A DNA stretch of 64,000 nt, from positions 1 to 64,000 of the forward strand of contig JAHQIW010004384.1 in assembly GCA_019055375.1 (NCBI GenBank), in the 5' to 3' direction. Below are positions 54,196 to 64,000 of this stretch, in pieces. Numbering within the stretch: the stretch's first letter is position 1; each line of letters begins with the position of its first letter. This DNA comes from Parelaphostrongylus tenuis (lineage: Eukaryota > Nematoda > Chromadorea > Rhabditida > Metastrongylidae). Position numbers and translations under genes: made by a program. The notes under the pieces were generated by a model, which was given only the letters and a program-made list of their open reading frames with translations, had not been told where the DNA came from and made no database searches.

Positions 54196-54895
54196 CATTT
54201 CGAGATTGTTTTCAAAGTGCCCACAGGATATGTTTACAGTATACAGTATGACCGTATTCGAATTCTCAAATGTAAATCGAAACCAAACTATGCTCTTTTA
54301 CGAAAACCTAGACCGAATAACAGTATAGCAATCCAGAAAGATAAGTTCTGAACCGCAACAGTGACAAATATCCTTTTTTTCGATATGACCAATGCGAACA
54401 GCATCTCGGCATGACTACCTTTCAACTTTGTCGAGGCGAAATCTGACAACCGTATAATTTTTACAGACAGTTACAATGACATCACCTACTTCTTTTCGCC
54501 ACTAACATTATCAATATAAAAACATTATTAGCAAACCAGTGAGAGAATCTCTCAAATCAACTGAGAGTACGTTAAAAAATCATGGGACATAAATGAAAGT
54601 TGGTCGGGTAACCACTTTTTTCGAATAATTTCCGTCCGCACCTTGTTTGAACTTTTGAAAAACACGCGTTTTCTTCGTTTTCTAGAGTTTTCGTAATTCT
54701 TTGATAGCTTGGGTGATGTACTGATTTCCCTCTTTTTACAAGCGATTTGACTGGATTTCTCTATATACACGGGCTATAATCATTACGAGTAATGTGAATT
54801 AGAAGCACTGGATTATAAAATGCCACTCATATACGCAAACTAGAAGCATTATATCGTGGAGTCAACGATTCATTGTCTCATGATTATATCACCCT

Positions 54896-55119
54896 GTTTG
54901 CTCTATTCTAGTCCATGTCGTTCGTCACGCGTTCTACTAGGTAGAGTTTCTTCCTTCCAATCTTTTTATTGTTCAAATGATCCGATGTTAACGGTCAAAT
55001 TCGATTTGGCGATGCCTTCGCACCTTGTCCTTGCTGCTGCGTTGATAGATCTTCTACAAAAGATCCATATGCAAGTGTTAGTGCATTATGGGGACAGATC
55101 TCCACTTTAGTCTTGCAGA
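54896..55119. other. unassigned sequence
   Basis: Nothing recognised apart from a motif-free plus frame starting at 54,856. Confidence 0.3.
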
Positions 55120-56159
55120 TTTTGGCAACCTAGTTTAGCACTGAGATTTTAACAACCTCTCCATATTCGCCCTAGTCGACGCTGCCGCTAGGAAGGCTTT
55201 TCCGGAGTTAGGGGAATAGCCCCGATTTTCTTTGCTGTTTCTAGCGTTTTGATACCCAACGTACGGCTTTCTAAACACTAAACTTAAGGTTGGGTGTTTA
55301 TGAGTAGTACCCAGTCTCTCTCATAGGTGCAAAAAACTTTGCTGGTGTTGGCAACTCTCAGCCGCTGGGCTGCAGACTATTGGCCAGTTAGACTCGTAGA
55401 AGAGAGGTCTGTCAAACAGACGCTGCAGAAACAAGGAGCCTAGCCCTAAATCCAACTGCGTCTGTGAGATACACATGGTCGCTGTTTGCTCGCGCTTAAT
55501 TTCCCTATCCACACCTGGGGACGCGTTACCTGCCATCGCGGGAGCTCCAGGATTCCTTAAGGAGCCAGATCAGTGAAAAGATTAATTATGTACATAATTA
55601 TATGTCGTCAATATACAGGCATATATATATGTATATATATGTGTATGAATACGATATGTGTATATTTCCTCCCTCTTCGAGGGATCGCGCCCGGTTAGTC
55701 GCGAGGGCACTCGGTGAGTTTGCAGGTGGTGGATAGGAAAACTCAACGCAAACCAAAAGCGACTGTGCTTCCCAGAGACGCAGGTGGATTTAGGGGACGA
55801 GTCCCCTGCTTGTGAGGCGCCGATTTAACTAAACTCTATTTCTGCGAGTCAAGTCGGCCAAAAGCCTGCAATCAAGCTGCTGAGAAGTACATGGGAGACG
55901 GTTAGAAGTCGCCTCCTACAAAGCTAATCCATCTCCTTGGACAGAGAGTGGCAAGCTACTCGTGACTACCCAGCCCCCACATTTAGAACATGGCAAGCTA
56001 TACGTTGAGTATCAGAATGCCAAAAAGAGTAACAAATATGAGCCTCATTCCCCTAGCTCCGAAAGAGCCCCTGGTACTGCAGCGCCAGATAGGACAAATA
56101 CGGAGAGGCTGCTAAAATCTCAACGCCAAACTAGGCTGCCGAAATAGAAACGGACTAAA
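55120..56159 (+). mobile_element. RTE 5' region with duplicated, inverted UTR segments
   Basis: GC-rich leader of the RTE copy that continues at 56,160. 55,380-55,540 (read in reverse) and 55,700-55,870 are inverted copies (GCGAC(C/T)(A/G)TGTG..TC, AGACGCAGGTGGATTTAGGG, GG(T/C)GTGGATAGG). A (TA)n-interrupted tract separates them at 55,575-55,665. A 61-codon frame (55,962-56,147) ends in TAG but is in the same frame as the ORF2 start 13 bp later, so it is probably the N-terminal part of ORF2 cut off by a nonsense change. Confidence 0.65.
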
Positions 56160-58616
56160 ATGTCGATCTGCATCTACAATACAAGAACACTTGCTCACGA
56201 ATCCGCTGTAGATGATCTGTTGATTCAAGCACATAGGATGAGGTACGACCTCATTGGCCTGGCTGAAACGGGAGGACGCCATACTTTTCACGGTGTTCAT
56301 AACATCGGAGAAGAAATGTTTCTTGGAGCATGCGATAACGCAGGTAGCGGCGGCGTTGGCGTCCTCGCCAAATCGAATTCGACTGTAAACATTGATTCAT
56401 CCGAACAACTAACATCCTGTATCGGACGATTACGGTTGAAACGATGTGGTTCTATGCCGTCTTTGACCATCTTTCTTGCTTACACACCAGCACCAAGCTA
56501 TGACGAAGACGAAGTTGAAGAGTTTCATACGGAGCTCGAAGGATTCTTCAAAGAAGACCATTCCTTCTTCAAGGTAATTTTTTGGAGATTTTCATGCGAA
56601 AGTTGGTTCTAGAAGAATGTCTGATGAACCTCACATCAGGACCCACGGACTAGAATGGAATGTACAGGATGAGAATCTATCTAAGTTTATCATGACGACC
56701 CGAACCACCCATGGTACCTCACATTTCCAAAACCTCACTCTCAACTATATACCTGGGAGTCTCCCAACGAAGAGCACCACAATGAAATAGATCACATCAT
56801 AATAAATCGAAAGTTTTGCGTGACCGATGTAGCTGTTGTTTCTAAGTTCTACACAGGATAAGAAGACCATCACGCTTTTCGCCAAGCCATCCGTTCTTCA
56901 AGGAAAGGAGAGAAAGCCGCTAAATTTGAACAGCGCAGTTTCAGAACTATGATAAATTGGGACGTATTCAAATCACTAGTCGGCTCCTGCTCGTTGAGTA
57001 TCTCCAGGTTGGCGCTATAAAAGCCGAAGTATCTAAAGTGACGAAGAGGCGCTTGTCTCCGTTCTCCGCAGACACTCGAGCTATGTCGTCAGCGTGGAAT
57101 CGCACGAGCTATAGGCAACCGAAACCTTGCGTCCGAACTTGCGAAATGCTGCAGAGAAGCAATAAAAGATGATCATAAAGAGAGACGAACAGTAGTTATA
57201 GCAAAAACTGTGGAAGCTGGAAAGAGCAATCGCAAAGCCCAGCGTGGCTTAGCCAATTATAATAAGACCAAGATGACTGCACTCCGACGCCCTAACGGGG
57301 CACTTACAGCTTCTAGAAGGGCAACGGAGAAAATCATCCACCAGTACTACTCGGATCTCTTCGATAGCCATGTCCTCCTACCATCATATGACTTGAAAGA
57401 GGATAAATCTGTCGTTCTACCAGTCCTTCCTTTTAAAAACCGACATGCTATAGGGACAGAACAACACCCGGTTCAGGTAGGATCAGACCAGAAGACAAGA
57501 AGAGCCTACCGCCAGTTCTCATCAACACCCTGGCCCGGCTCTTTCCTCGCTACCTGTCAGAATGCAAGATTCCTATTCAGTGAAAAACCAGCGAGACTAC
57601 GTTGTTGTTCAAAATGGAGACCTTCACGACATAGGAAATTATGGCTCAATCTGCTTGCTGTCCGCTGCTTGAAAACTCTTCACTCGAGTTGTCTTAAAAA
57701 GGCTTGACAAAAAACTGAACGAAGGGCAGCCACGCGCACAAGCAAGGTTTCAAAAATGATTCAGTACCACAGACCACATCCACACGATCACGAAACTTAT
57801 TGAAATTCTGCGAGAGTACAAAATATCGCTCTGTCTCCCTTTTCGATTGAAGAAAGTCCATGATTCAGTGGAAACAGAAGAGGTTATGGAGGCTACGGAT
57901 AACCAGGGCGTCTCTACTCGGCTCATAATAGTCCTTCGTGAGCTATATAAAATTTTACACCCTAAATAACTTCATTCCGTATCACTATCACCATCGACCT
58001 AAGAAGAGGAGTTCGACGAAAAGATAAAATTTCGTCAAATTTATTTACTGCTACCCTCAAAGCGTCATGCAACATTAAAATGGGAAAATATATAAGTGAA
58101 AATTGACTTCCGTCAATTGAACCATCTTCGCCTTGCTGATGATATCATCCTCATAACACTAAGCATCAACCAAGTGGAACGAAAGTTGACCGATATCGAC
58201 AATGCCTGTGGAAAGATTGGTCTTCAACTAAATTTGACGAAAACGCTGTTTACGAGAAGCGGATGAGTTTTGAATGACCAATTCCTGCTCAACGAAACGA
58301 ACATCTGCTGATGTTCCATTTACGTCTATCTAGGTCGTAAAATCAACATGATAAACGACCTAGCTCCACATCTGAGCAGGGGAAACGAGCGACTTGAGGA
58401 GTTTTCTAGAGCACTGAAGATGTAGTGATGAGGACAAAGAACATGCGACTCCGTGCCGACCTTTTCGACTCGACGATTATCCCTGTTTTACCTTGTGCAG
58501 CAAAAACGTGGCTGCTAGGTAAGCAGGACGAAAGATCACTTGACGTTATTGAACACGCAGTTGAAAGGTCGATGCTAGGGCTACCCCTTATCACGCAGAT
58601 AAGAGAAAGGAGTTAA
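56160..58616 (+). pseudogene. RTE non-LTR retrotransposon ORF2 (endonuclease and RT), subfamily 1
   Basis: Starts MSICIYNTRTLAHESAVDDL. The AP-like endonuclease is recognisable by YDLIGLAETGGRHTF (catalytic Glu), GGVGVLAKSN and LAYTPAPSYDEDEVEEF to about 56,575, then a frameshift. Later blocks: IDHIIINRKF, TKRRLSP linker, RT palm FEKVHDSVETEEVMEATDNQ, palm box LADD (near 58,135; consensus FADD), ACGKIGLQLNLTKTLF and YVYLGRKINMINDLAPHLSR. The copy stops abruptly at 58,616, losing the C-terminal domain and 3' tail. Many stops; inactive. Confidence 0.92.
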
Positions 58617-59929
58617 ATTTTGGAAAAACTTGATCCAGATCAGCTGACGTTGCTCAAGAACGTACTCTTTCTTCCAAACGATTGCAAAGATGATGAGGTA
58701 GCTGTTTTCAAAGATTAGTAAAACTGTCTTTGAGTATTTATGCAATCGTTGATAGCAGCGATATTGGTCTTGCTGGTGAATGCTGCCAATCTTATTTGTC
58801 GATTTGTTGTAAAATGAACATCTTTTGCACTAGATACGCCCTCGTCATCTAGGCGCTTTAGGAATCGAAGAATGGGATTGAAACAAGACTATTGATTTTT
58901 TACTCCATTTTATTCTATTTTGACTTCATTTCATTTCACTTTAATTTTTTATTTCAGCCACTAACATGCAGCAGGACGTGACTGATCGTCAAAAACACGA
59001 AGGCTCACGTTGAGTGAGCCCTTGCAGAAGTCGTGGCACAGGAAAATCGTCGCTGCTTGAACGATCATTATCAATGGGGAGAAGGACGCAAAGGTCGTGA
59101 TATAGGAGACGGCTAACCAAGTTTGCTGATGGAGATGGAAAGCATCTAGCCATCAACATGGAAACTGGATCTCCCGCGCGCACGTCGTAAACGTCGCGGT
59201 GGCGAAGAAGATGGAGGTCGACTGTCGAAAAGGTATCCAGGAAAAGCCGAAAATAGCGCTCTGCTGGCGTGCACATCAACGCACAAAGACTGGACTGATA
59301 GGAAAAATATTGATATCTGTGAATTCATAGATCACATAGTTATGTCTCTTCCAGCCTACAGGCGAAGATGAAATGAAGCGAAGATGAATCGATTTTAGAA
59401 TATCGCTGAGCTAGAACAGTGCAAGGAAACCTAAAAAGGTACTGTATAATCACTTCGGTTTTCCAAATGCAAAATGCAGTTATGACGCTTGTTCGACGCT
59501 GAAACAACCCGATGCCGTTGAGGGAATAGCCTCATGACATAAATCGGAAAATGACCTGTACAAAAAACAGAAAGTCATAAATGACATCAAAAATGATTAA
59601 CACACTTTTTTTATTGTAAGAACAATTACAAAGTGGATGGTATAGGCAATGACTAATGTCGGTTTTTATCATTCTACGCAGCCTTCCGTCTTTATAAATT
59701 TCGATTTAAGATAGGAGGGCCGGCAGAAACTTGAATAAATCACTTGAGACCCCTCAGAAGGTTGTCGTTATTATATTATTGTTTTCCTTGTTCTTTTGTT
59801 CATAATTTTAATTTAGATCAGGTAAGCTTTTTTGGGATGTGAAGTACTGCAGCCTTATTCCTACTTTACTATAGTTTTTGTTGAAAAAATGACTACGCCG
59901 ACTCAAAGTTAACACTAACTTCTTTAACT
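58617..59929. other. unassigned sequence
   Basis: A GC-richer stretch at 58,975-59,300 is open on the minus strand (58,989-59,279) and shows several short frames on the plus strand (FADGDGKHLAINMETGSPAR). It may be a retroelement relic but I could not identify it. The remainder is AT-rich and featureless. Confidence 0.3.
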
Positions 59930-60285
59930 TTCGTTCCGAGTGTTTTCTGAAGACCACAGCTCAAAATTCAATAAGCCTTGCAACCATTTTTGAGCCACGC
60001 ATGTTAGTGGTCTGTCAAACAGGGCTGACTAATAGAGCCCGATACACGCGTTTCGATCTTGCCATCTCGTCAGTCGGGCAGTTACCCTTTCTCGTCTTTT
60101 GCTAATCTGTGTGGGTGCTCCAGTCTCCACACTAAGAGTTAGCGACGGCGAACGCTTTACACTCTATGTCCAGTGAAAAACTCACTAAACACAGAGTGTA
60201 TCGGGCTCTTGTATCGGACTCTTCAAGTCAGCCCTGTTTGACAGACCACTGACATGCGTGGCTTAAAAATGATTGCAGAGTAACA
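59930..60285 (-). mobile_element. R-family ribozyme-bearing repeat, copy R6 (long perfect-looking arms)
   Basis: Arms at 59,980-60,030 and 60,226-60,276 pair over 51 bp with three mismatches (shared core GTGGTCTGTCAAACAGGGCT). The outer left block TTCCGAGTGTTTTCTGAAGA and CTCAAAATTCAATA is the family end. The arm sequence differs from R3 in several blocks, so R6 is a distinct subfamily. Ribozyme at 60,022-60,087 on the minus strand; a partial inverse copy of its 3' half (GTGTATCGGGCTC) lies at 60,197. Confidence 0.82.
60022..60087 (-). ncRNA. type I hammerhead ribozyme, copy R6 (consensus core)
   Basis: Minus strand: stem Ia GCCCGA/UCGGGC (6 perfect pairs), core CUGACGA, stem II GAU-GGCAAG-AUC, core GAAA, stem III ACGC/GUGU (one G-U), cleavage after GUA. 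Above stem Ia, ACU/AGU pairs across a six-nt one-sided bulge (UCUAUU) equal in length and position to UGUACA of the other copies, with GGG/CCC further out. All core bases are consensus. Confidence 0.88.
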
Positions 60286-60347
60286 TCTTTGTATACCTCA
60301 TTTTCCAAATTGCTTAGTAAAAGTGACTTATTTGTTAGACGGCGGTA

Positions 60348-61180
60348 AATGAATATTCAAGCTCATTCGCTGTAAAAGAAATTCTATAGTTGCGTTAGTA
60401 ATCATTCGAAAGCCTAAATCTCCGCGTAGAGCCAGTTTTTCAAAACACCTTTTTATAATGTTGTAGAGTCCAAAGTAAAATTATGCTTCAAACGACTACG
60501 AGTTTTTTTCTTATCTCGCTTATATCAAAATTCCTTCCTTGGAGTAATACTACTCTTCCGATAGCACAATTCCCGAAGAACGAAAAAATTTATTTGTTTC
60601 GGAAAAGCTTTTTTGATAGCGCTATAACAGTAGAAAAGCATTTGTGTTTCACACCTCGCCGGGCAGATGTCTTTCTCCAGACAACGAATAATAATTGCCT
60701 AGGGTATGTATTAGTAATTCCAGCGCTGTGCTTGTTTTCTGGAAAGACCGCTTCACTGCAGTATAACATGTAAAATTCAATCGAGTTTCAGATATTCGGT
60801 GGGCATGTTTACTAACCAACTCATGGGCTTGGAGGTGGGGCGACCGGTGCCCTGACGGATTAGACACGTGGGATGCAACTTGCTCAGTTAAGAATTTTTT
60901 CTCCTCTACGAAAGAAACTATATACAAAACGATCGATTCAGATACTACGAGATTCTCTCTTCACATTCATATGTCTTTCGTGCTTTCAGCAGACTATATG
61001 CACGAGAAAAATGAAAACACGCGGCTGATGTAGAACACAATTCCATTTTGGATTCTACAGCGTTGTAAAAGCGTGTTGAAAAAAAACATCCAACTACCTG
61101 ATTGGTGATTTAATCTTTCGAATGTTTACTAACAACCTTAGACAAATTCTTGTACAGCGAATGGGCTCGAATATTCATTC
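60348..61180. mobile_element. foldback element family F1, 830-bp copy
   Basis: Arms 60,348-60,485 and 61,033-61,180 are inverted copies over ~140 bp: AATGAATATTC(A/G)AGC, CATTCGCTGTA(A/C)AAGAA, ATTCGAAAG(C/A)(C/T)TAAATC and TTTT..AA(T/C)G(T/C)TGTAGA(G/A)TCCAAA. The interior holds the F1 block GTAGAGGAGAAAA near 60,890-60,920. No transposase. The 96-codon plus frame (60,483-60,773) is unsupported. Confidence 0.7.
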
Positions 61181-62131
61181 ATCGCTGTCTAACATATAAG
61201 TACAAGCAAAATTCTTGTGCTTTATGCAGCTGGTGAGCCGTGAACTCACAAATCAGTACACAGTCTTCCTACTACGTATGGGAAAATTAATATCATTGCA
61301 TAAATATATATATATATGTATATATAAATATTTTGAGAAGATCCTTTTTACAAGATTGTAGGTACCCGAGCTAGGGAGTTCATTAACCGACTACAAAGAG
61401 ATAGAGAGAGGGGATCGAGCCAGCCAGGCATGCGCAACGCCCTCGCAATGCTCTGCACCACTGACACTGCGCCACATCGACCGCTTTTTTTTAAGAAATG
61501 CATAGAACTTTTGGACAAAAATTAACAATAGCAAAAGTCATGATTAATAACAATGGTTCTGGATAACAATTATAAAGTACAGGCATCATAAGAACCTCAC
61601 TATGACAATGCCTGTCCAGTTAAGACACTGAATAACTTGGCATCCTGTCAACAGTGCTTCGAAAGTAACGAGAATTCCGAAGTTAAATTTGGTCATAAAA
61701 TTCTTGTGGAGGGCGGAAAGCTAAATGTGCGAAAAAACCCAGTTGAGCGTTACAAACCTGCTTGATAAAATCTCTTAAAATATTTGACTTTTGTACTACA
61801 CGAATGTGATGAAAAAGGAAAAACAGGATGCCGACAAATATGGTAACTTGAAGCCGCAGATAAATAAAGATCTTTTCGATCATTCAGTAATCCAGTAGTG
61901 TACATTAACACGCAACATGAAAGGCTCAAAAGTACATTCTCAGATTATAAAACCTGCGACAGTCTGACAATCAATGGCTCCGGTGATAACAAAAGAGTTA
62001 CCAAACACCGTGTGATTTTTTGAAGACAGTTCTCTACTGCTCAGACGATTTTCTACTCTTTCTCTTCTTTTTTGCAGTATTGCAACTAATTTCTTCGCGA
62101 AGATTGTCAGCTTTATTCTTATCCTTTTATC

Positions 62132-62173
<42 letters not shown>

Positions 62174-62480
62174 CGCATATGCACGTAGGGTTCCCAAAAA
62201 GTTATAGTAATTATTTCATACTACCTACGTGAGACTTACACCTGCCTAAATTGCTGCTTTCGTCATACTACTTTTAACTAGTTGACAACGACGTTGAAAC
62301 CCTGCGATGCACGCGACGTCATCGCGAAACGAGCGCGGCGGCTACAGTAACGTTGTGGTAGTGTTCCAATTAAATGTGTCTTCTTTTCGCCACTAAAGGA
62401 GCTTCTCGCTGGTAAATGTTAGAATATAATAGAAGAAACTTCAAGAAAGCTATCTATAGCAGAAACAATGGCCTCGGTCC
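61181..62480. other. unassigned; SINE-A-like fragment, microsatellites, CpG-rich patch
   Basis: TA tracts at 61,302-61,330 and 62,137-62,172. A CpG-dense patch of about 85 bp at 62,283-62,365 (GCACGCGACGTCATCGCGAA, ACGAGCGCGGCGGC) stands out from the AT-rich surroundings. Frames at 61,683-61,883, 61,940-62,197 and 62,020-62,232 are not supported. Confidence 0.35.
61385..61487 (-). repeat. tRNA-like SINE fragment related to SINE-A
   Basis: In reverse: ATGTGGCGCAGTGTCAGTGG (A-box), then GGCTCGATCCCC (B-box). The promoter boxes resemble SINE-A but the body is different. Confidence 0.55.
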
Positions 62481-62584
62481 TCCTAAAATCTTGAATTTCG
62501 ATAAGAAAAGCCAGATACTGAAACGAACTTTGATTGCAAAACTTTAGTTTTTTTTGATTGAGAAAGAGTAAAATAAAAGTCATT

Positions 62585-62800
62585 TGACAAAACAAGCTTA
62601 GTGCGAAAATTAACATTTTCCAAGCTATCAAGTGACTACAAAAAAGTAGATGAAAAAGAAAGAAACGAAACTGTACAGCTGGAAATATGTTCCCTTTCAC
62701 AACTATGTGCTTTTCCTTTCAGAACATAGATGATTTTCGATACGTGAGCATTCTCTTAACTATGAAACTTTTTATGGGAGTTTCACCTGCTGTGTTTGAT
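62585..62800 (+). repeat. dispersed repeat D1, copy 3, with coding-like frame
   Basis: AAGCTATCAAGTGACTAC, CAGCTGGAAATATG and AACTATGTGCTTTTCCTTTC align with 33,080-33,180 and 10,280-10,360. After a CCTTTCAG acceptor the frame reads NIDDFRYVSILLTMKLFMGV then SPAVFDQLITIVSPQYLSLP to TAA at 62,876. The SPxxFDxLxxxVxP pattern resembles the N-terminal part of PIF/Harbinger transposases, which I regard as suggestive only. Confidence 0.4.
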
Positions 62801-63141
62801 CAATTAATCACAATAGTATCGCCTCAGTACCTCAGTTTACCAAACAAATTCCCATACTTCCATTGCAAGGCATGGTAATAAAGAATCCCGCACTACCGCG
62901 CGGCGTGCGTTTCGAGTTAATAACAGCTCAGATCGTTGTCAACGTTCTGTGGTTCTAATTTGCTGCCTTGTTATTTTAAACGACTAAAAACGTTTCGAAG
63001 CATGCCCTGGAAAGTTGTAGTGCGATCGGAGTCTACGATCTTTCATGATAGCATCAGCTTTCATGTTTACTCGTATCTCCGCATTATCATGTGGTTACAT
63101 CGCATTAGTATTTCATGAAATGATTGATGTAATTTTCTCAG
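62801..63141. other. unassigned; probable intron or upstream of the next exons
   Basis: A 60-codon frame at 62,936-63,118 does not connect in phase to the exon at 63,142. Confidence 0.3.
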
Positions 63142-63398
63142 AGACCCAAGGCACATGGAAATGATGTTTGTCTGCTTGACATGCCGTAAGTGATCGTCGT
63201 GGCACGCGGTGACGTCTGCCAACTTACCAAGATATTCACAAAGATGTGGCAGCGATTCCTAGTGGTAATCCACTTTCAGCCCAGCTTTCTCAAGAGAAAT
63301 TTGTGGAAAAAGTGTCCAACTCCTTCACACCTAGGTATGCTTGGCAGGATGATGAACACATTTCTACATTACACAGCCTAACATCAACGCTGACATGA
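63142..63398 (+). CDS. last two exons of an unidentified gene
   Basis: Exon 63,142-63,185 (acceptor AATTTTCTCAG, donor GTAAGT) and exon 63,280-63,398 (acceptor ACTTTCAG, stop TGA 63,396-63,398) join in phase 1 across a 94-nt intron. The product ends DPRHMEMMFVCLTC-PQLSQE, then KFVEKVSNSFTPRYAWQDDE and HISTLHSLTSTLT. ATTAAA at about 63,452 could be the poly(A) signal. Splice sites are near consensus and the peptide is non-repetitive, so I consider it a real gene end. The family is not recognised and upstream exons were not found. Confidence 0.5.
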
Positions 63399-64000
63399 CG
63401 ATTGCGTATTCAGGCGTCGATGAGATTCCAGGTTTTTATCTCTTTCAAAAATTAAAGATCATTCACTTGTTTTCAAAAGCTTTTTGACTTTTTTTATGAA
63501 ATCAGTCCTGCTTCTGGATATGCATTGGAGTTCATGTGCCCTATAAACAACTGAGAGAGTTGCGCTGCTTTCTTCACTGAACTTTGGTATTCGCATAGCA
63601 GAGAGCACTGTTTGTTCTGCTGAAATTTCTTTTGGAGTGGATTTTGAAGCCCAAGATTTTCCTATATTTTAGCATTTAGATGTCAGATCTGTAAATAGGG
63701 AATGTAAGGAAAAAGGAGGTATGAACAGGTATGCTACTGTTATCGATCCGTTATCGAGTCTCTGATATACTACATTCTCAAATTCTTCATGAAGTCGTCC
63801 CTTTTCGAAAAAGCATAAATTGAAGAACTTCCTTCCAATTGATTAATCGAACGAAATGACGCAAGCTATGATTTACACTTCCTGAGCGCCATGTAAACTT
63901 TTTTTTCCATCATCTGCCAATCTAAAACTTTGGTTTCATATCGTGATATCTTTTTAGCTCCTTAAATGTCAATTTAACGTTTTAACCTTTTCTTTTCGCT
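63399..64000. other. unassigned sequence
   Basis: No gene or repeat recognised to the window edge. Confidence 0.35.

Larger units (their letters stand above)
53735..54895 (+). repeat. segmental duplication S2, copy 2 (carries R5, lacks SINE-A)
   Basis: Collinear with 36,330-37,345 (see that entry). CATCACCACCAACG, GGCAAACTAAT(C/G)TGGCGCAAC and TTCGATAT...GACCAAT blocks align. R5 sits inside it. Confidence 0.8.

Overview
The window looks like a repeat-dense piece of a parasitic nematode genome, most likely a strongylid such as a hookworm. This is inferred from three things: the few convincing genes have short exons and ~50-130 nt introns; decayed copies of the RTE non-LTR family that is abundant in hookworms are present; and mariner, Tc1/maT-like and Penelope-like fragments, tRNA-derived SINEs and (TA)n tracts are intermingled. 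Nearly all long open frames are transposon remnants or chance frames. No rRNA, CRISPR or genuine tRNA gene was found.

One clearly identified cellular gene is present: a complete five-exon REEP/DP1/Yop1 (TB2/DP1/HVA22) homologue at 52,585-53,515 (+), with a TATA box and poly(A) signal. A broken tandem copy lies upstream at 49,881-50,330. The two sit in a degenerate segmental duplication (about 47,050-50,330 and 50,630-53,250). Several other stretches look like exons of unidentified genes or recent pseudogenes: 2,852-3,492 (-), 6,764-7,205 (-), 14,784-15,043 (-), 22,400-23,204 (-), 34,097-34,786 (+), 40,466-40,891 (+) and 63,142-63,398 (+).

Mobile elements: RTE copies at 19,005-19,560 (+), 27,736-30,175 (-), 43,302-44,256 (-), 44,340-45,565 (+) and 55,120-58,616 (+). 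A Penelope-like fragment with a GIY-YIG endonuclease lies at 7,949-9,010, with related tails near 31,750, 41,640 and 50,370. Mariner/Tc1-like remnants lie near 3,900, 11,800, 23,500, 25,400 and 46,000. There are two tRNA-like SINE families and a foldback family with ~130-150 bp inverted arms (34,807-35,509, 60,348-61,180 and relatives).

The most notable result is a non-autonomous repeat family, called R here, whose members at 385-600, 4,612-4,930, 46,372-47,050 (a head-to-head pair), 53,855-54,195 and 59,930-60,285 each carry a type I hammerhead self-cleaving ribozyme. The catalytic core, a six-nucleotide one-sided bulge in stem I and a tiny stem III recur, while stems Ia, Ib and II vary with base-pair-preserving changes. 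The copies also have long inverted arms. One copy is flanked by a 12-bp direct repeat and has a matching empty site in a paralogous block at 36,438. A separate minimal hammerhead occurs in the Penelope-like tails, so ribozyme-bearing non-autonomous elements and a possible Penelope-type relative lie in the same region.
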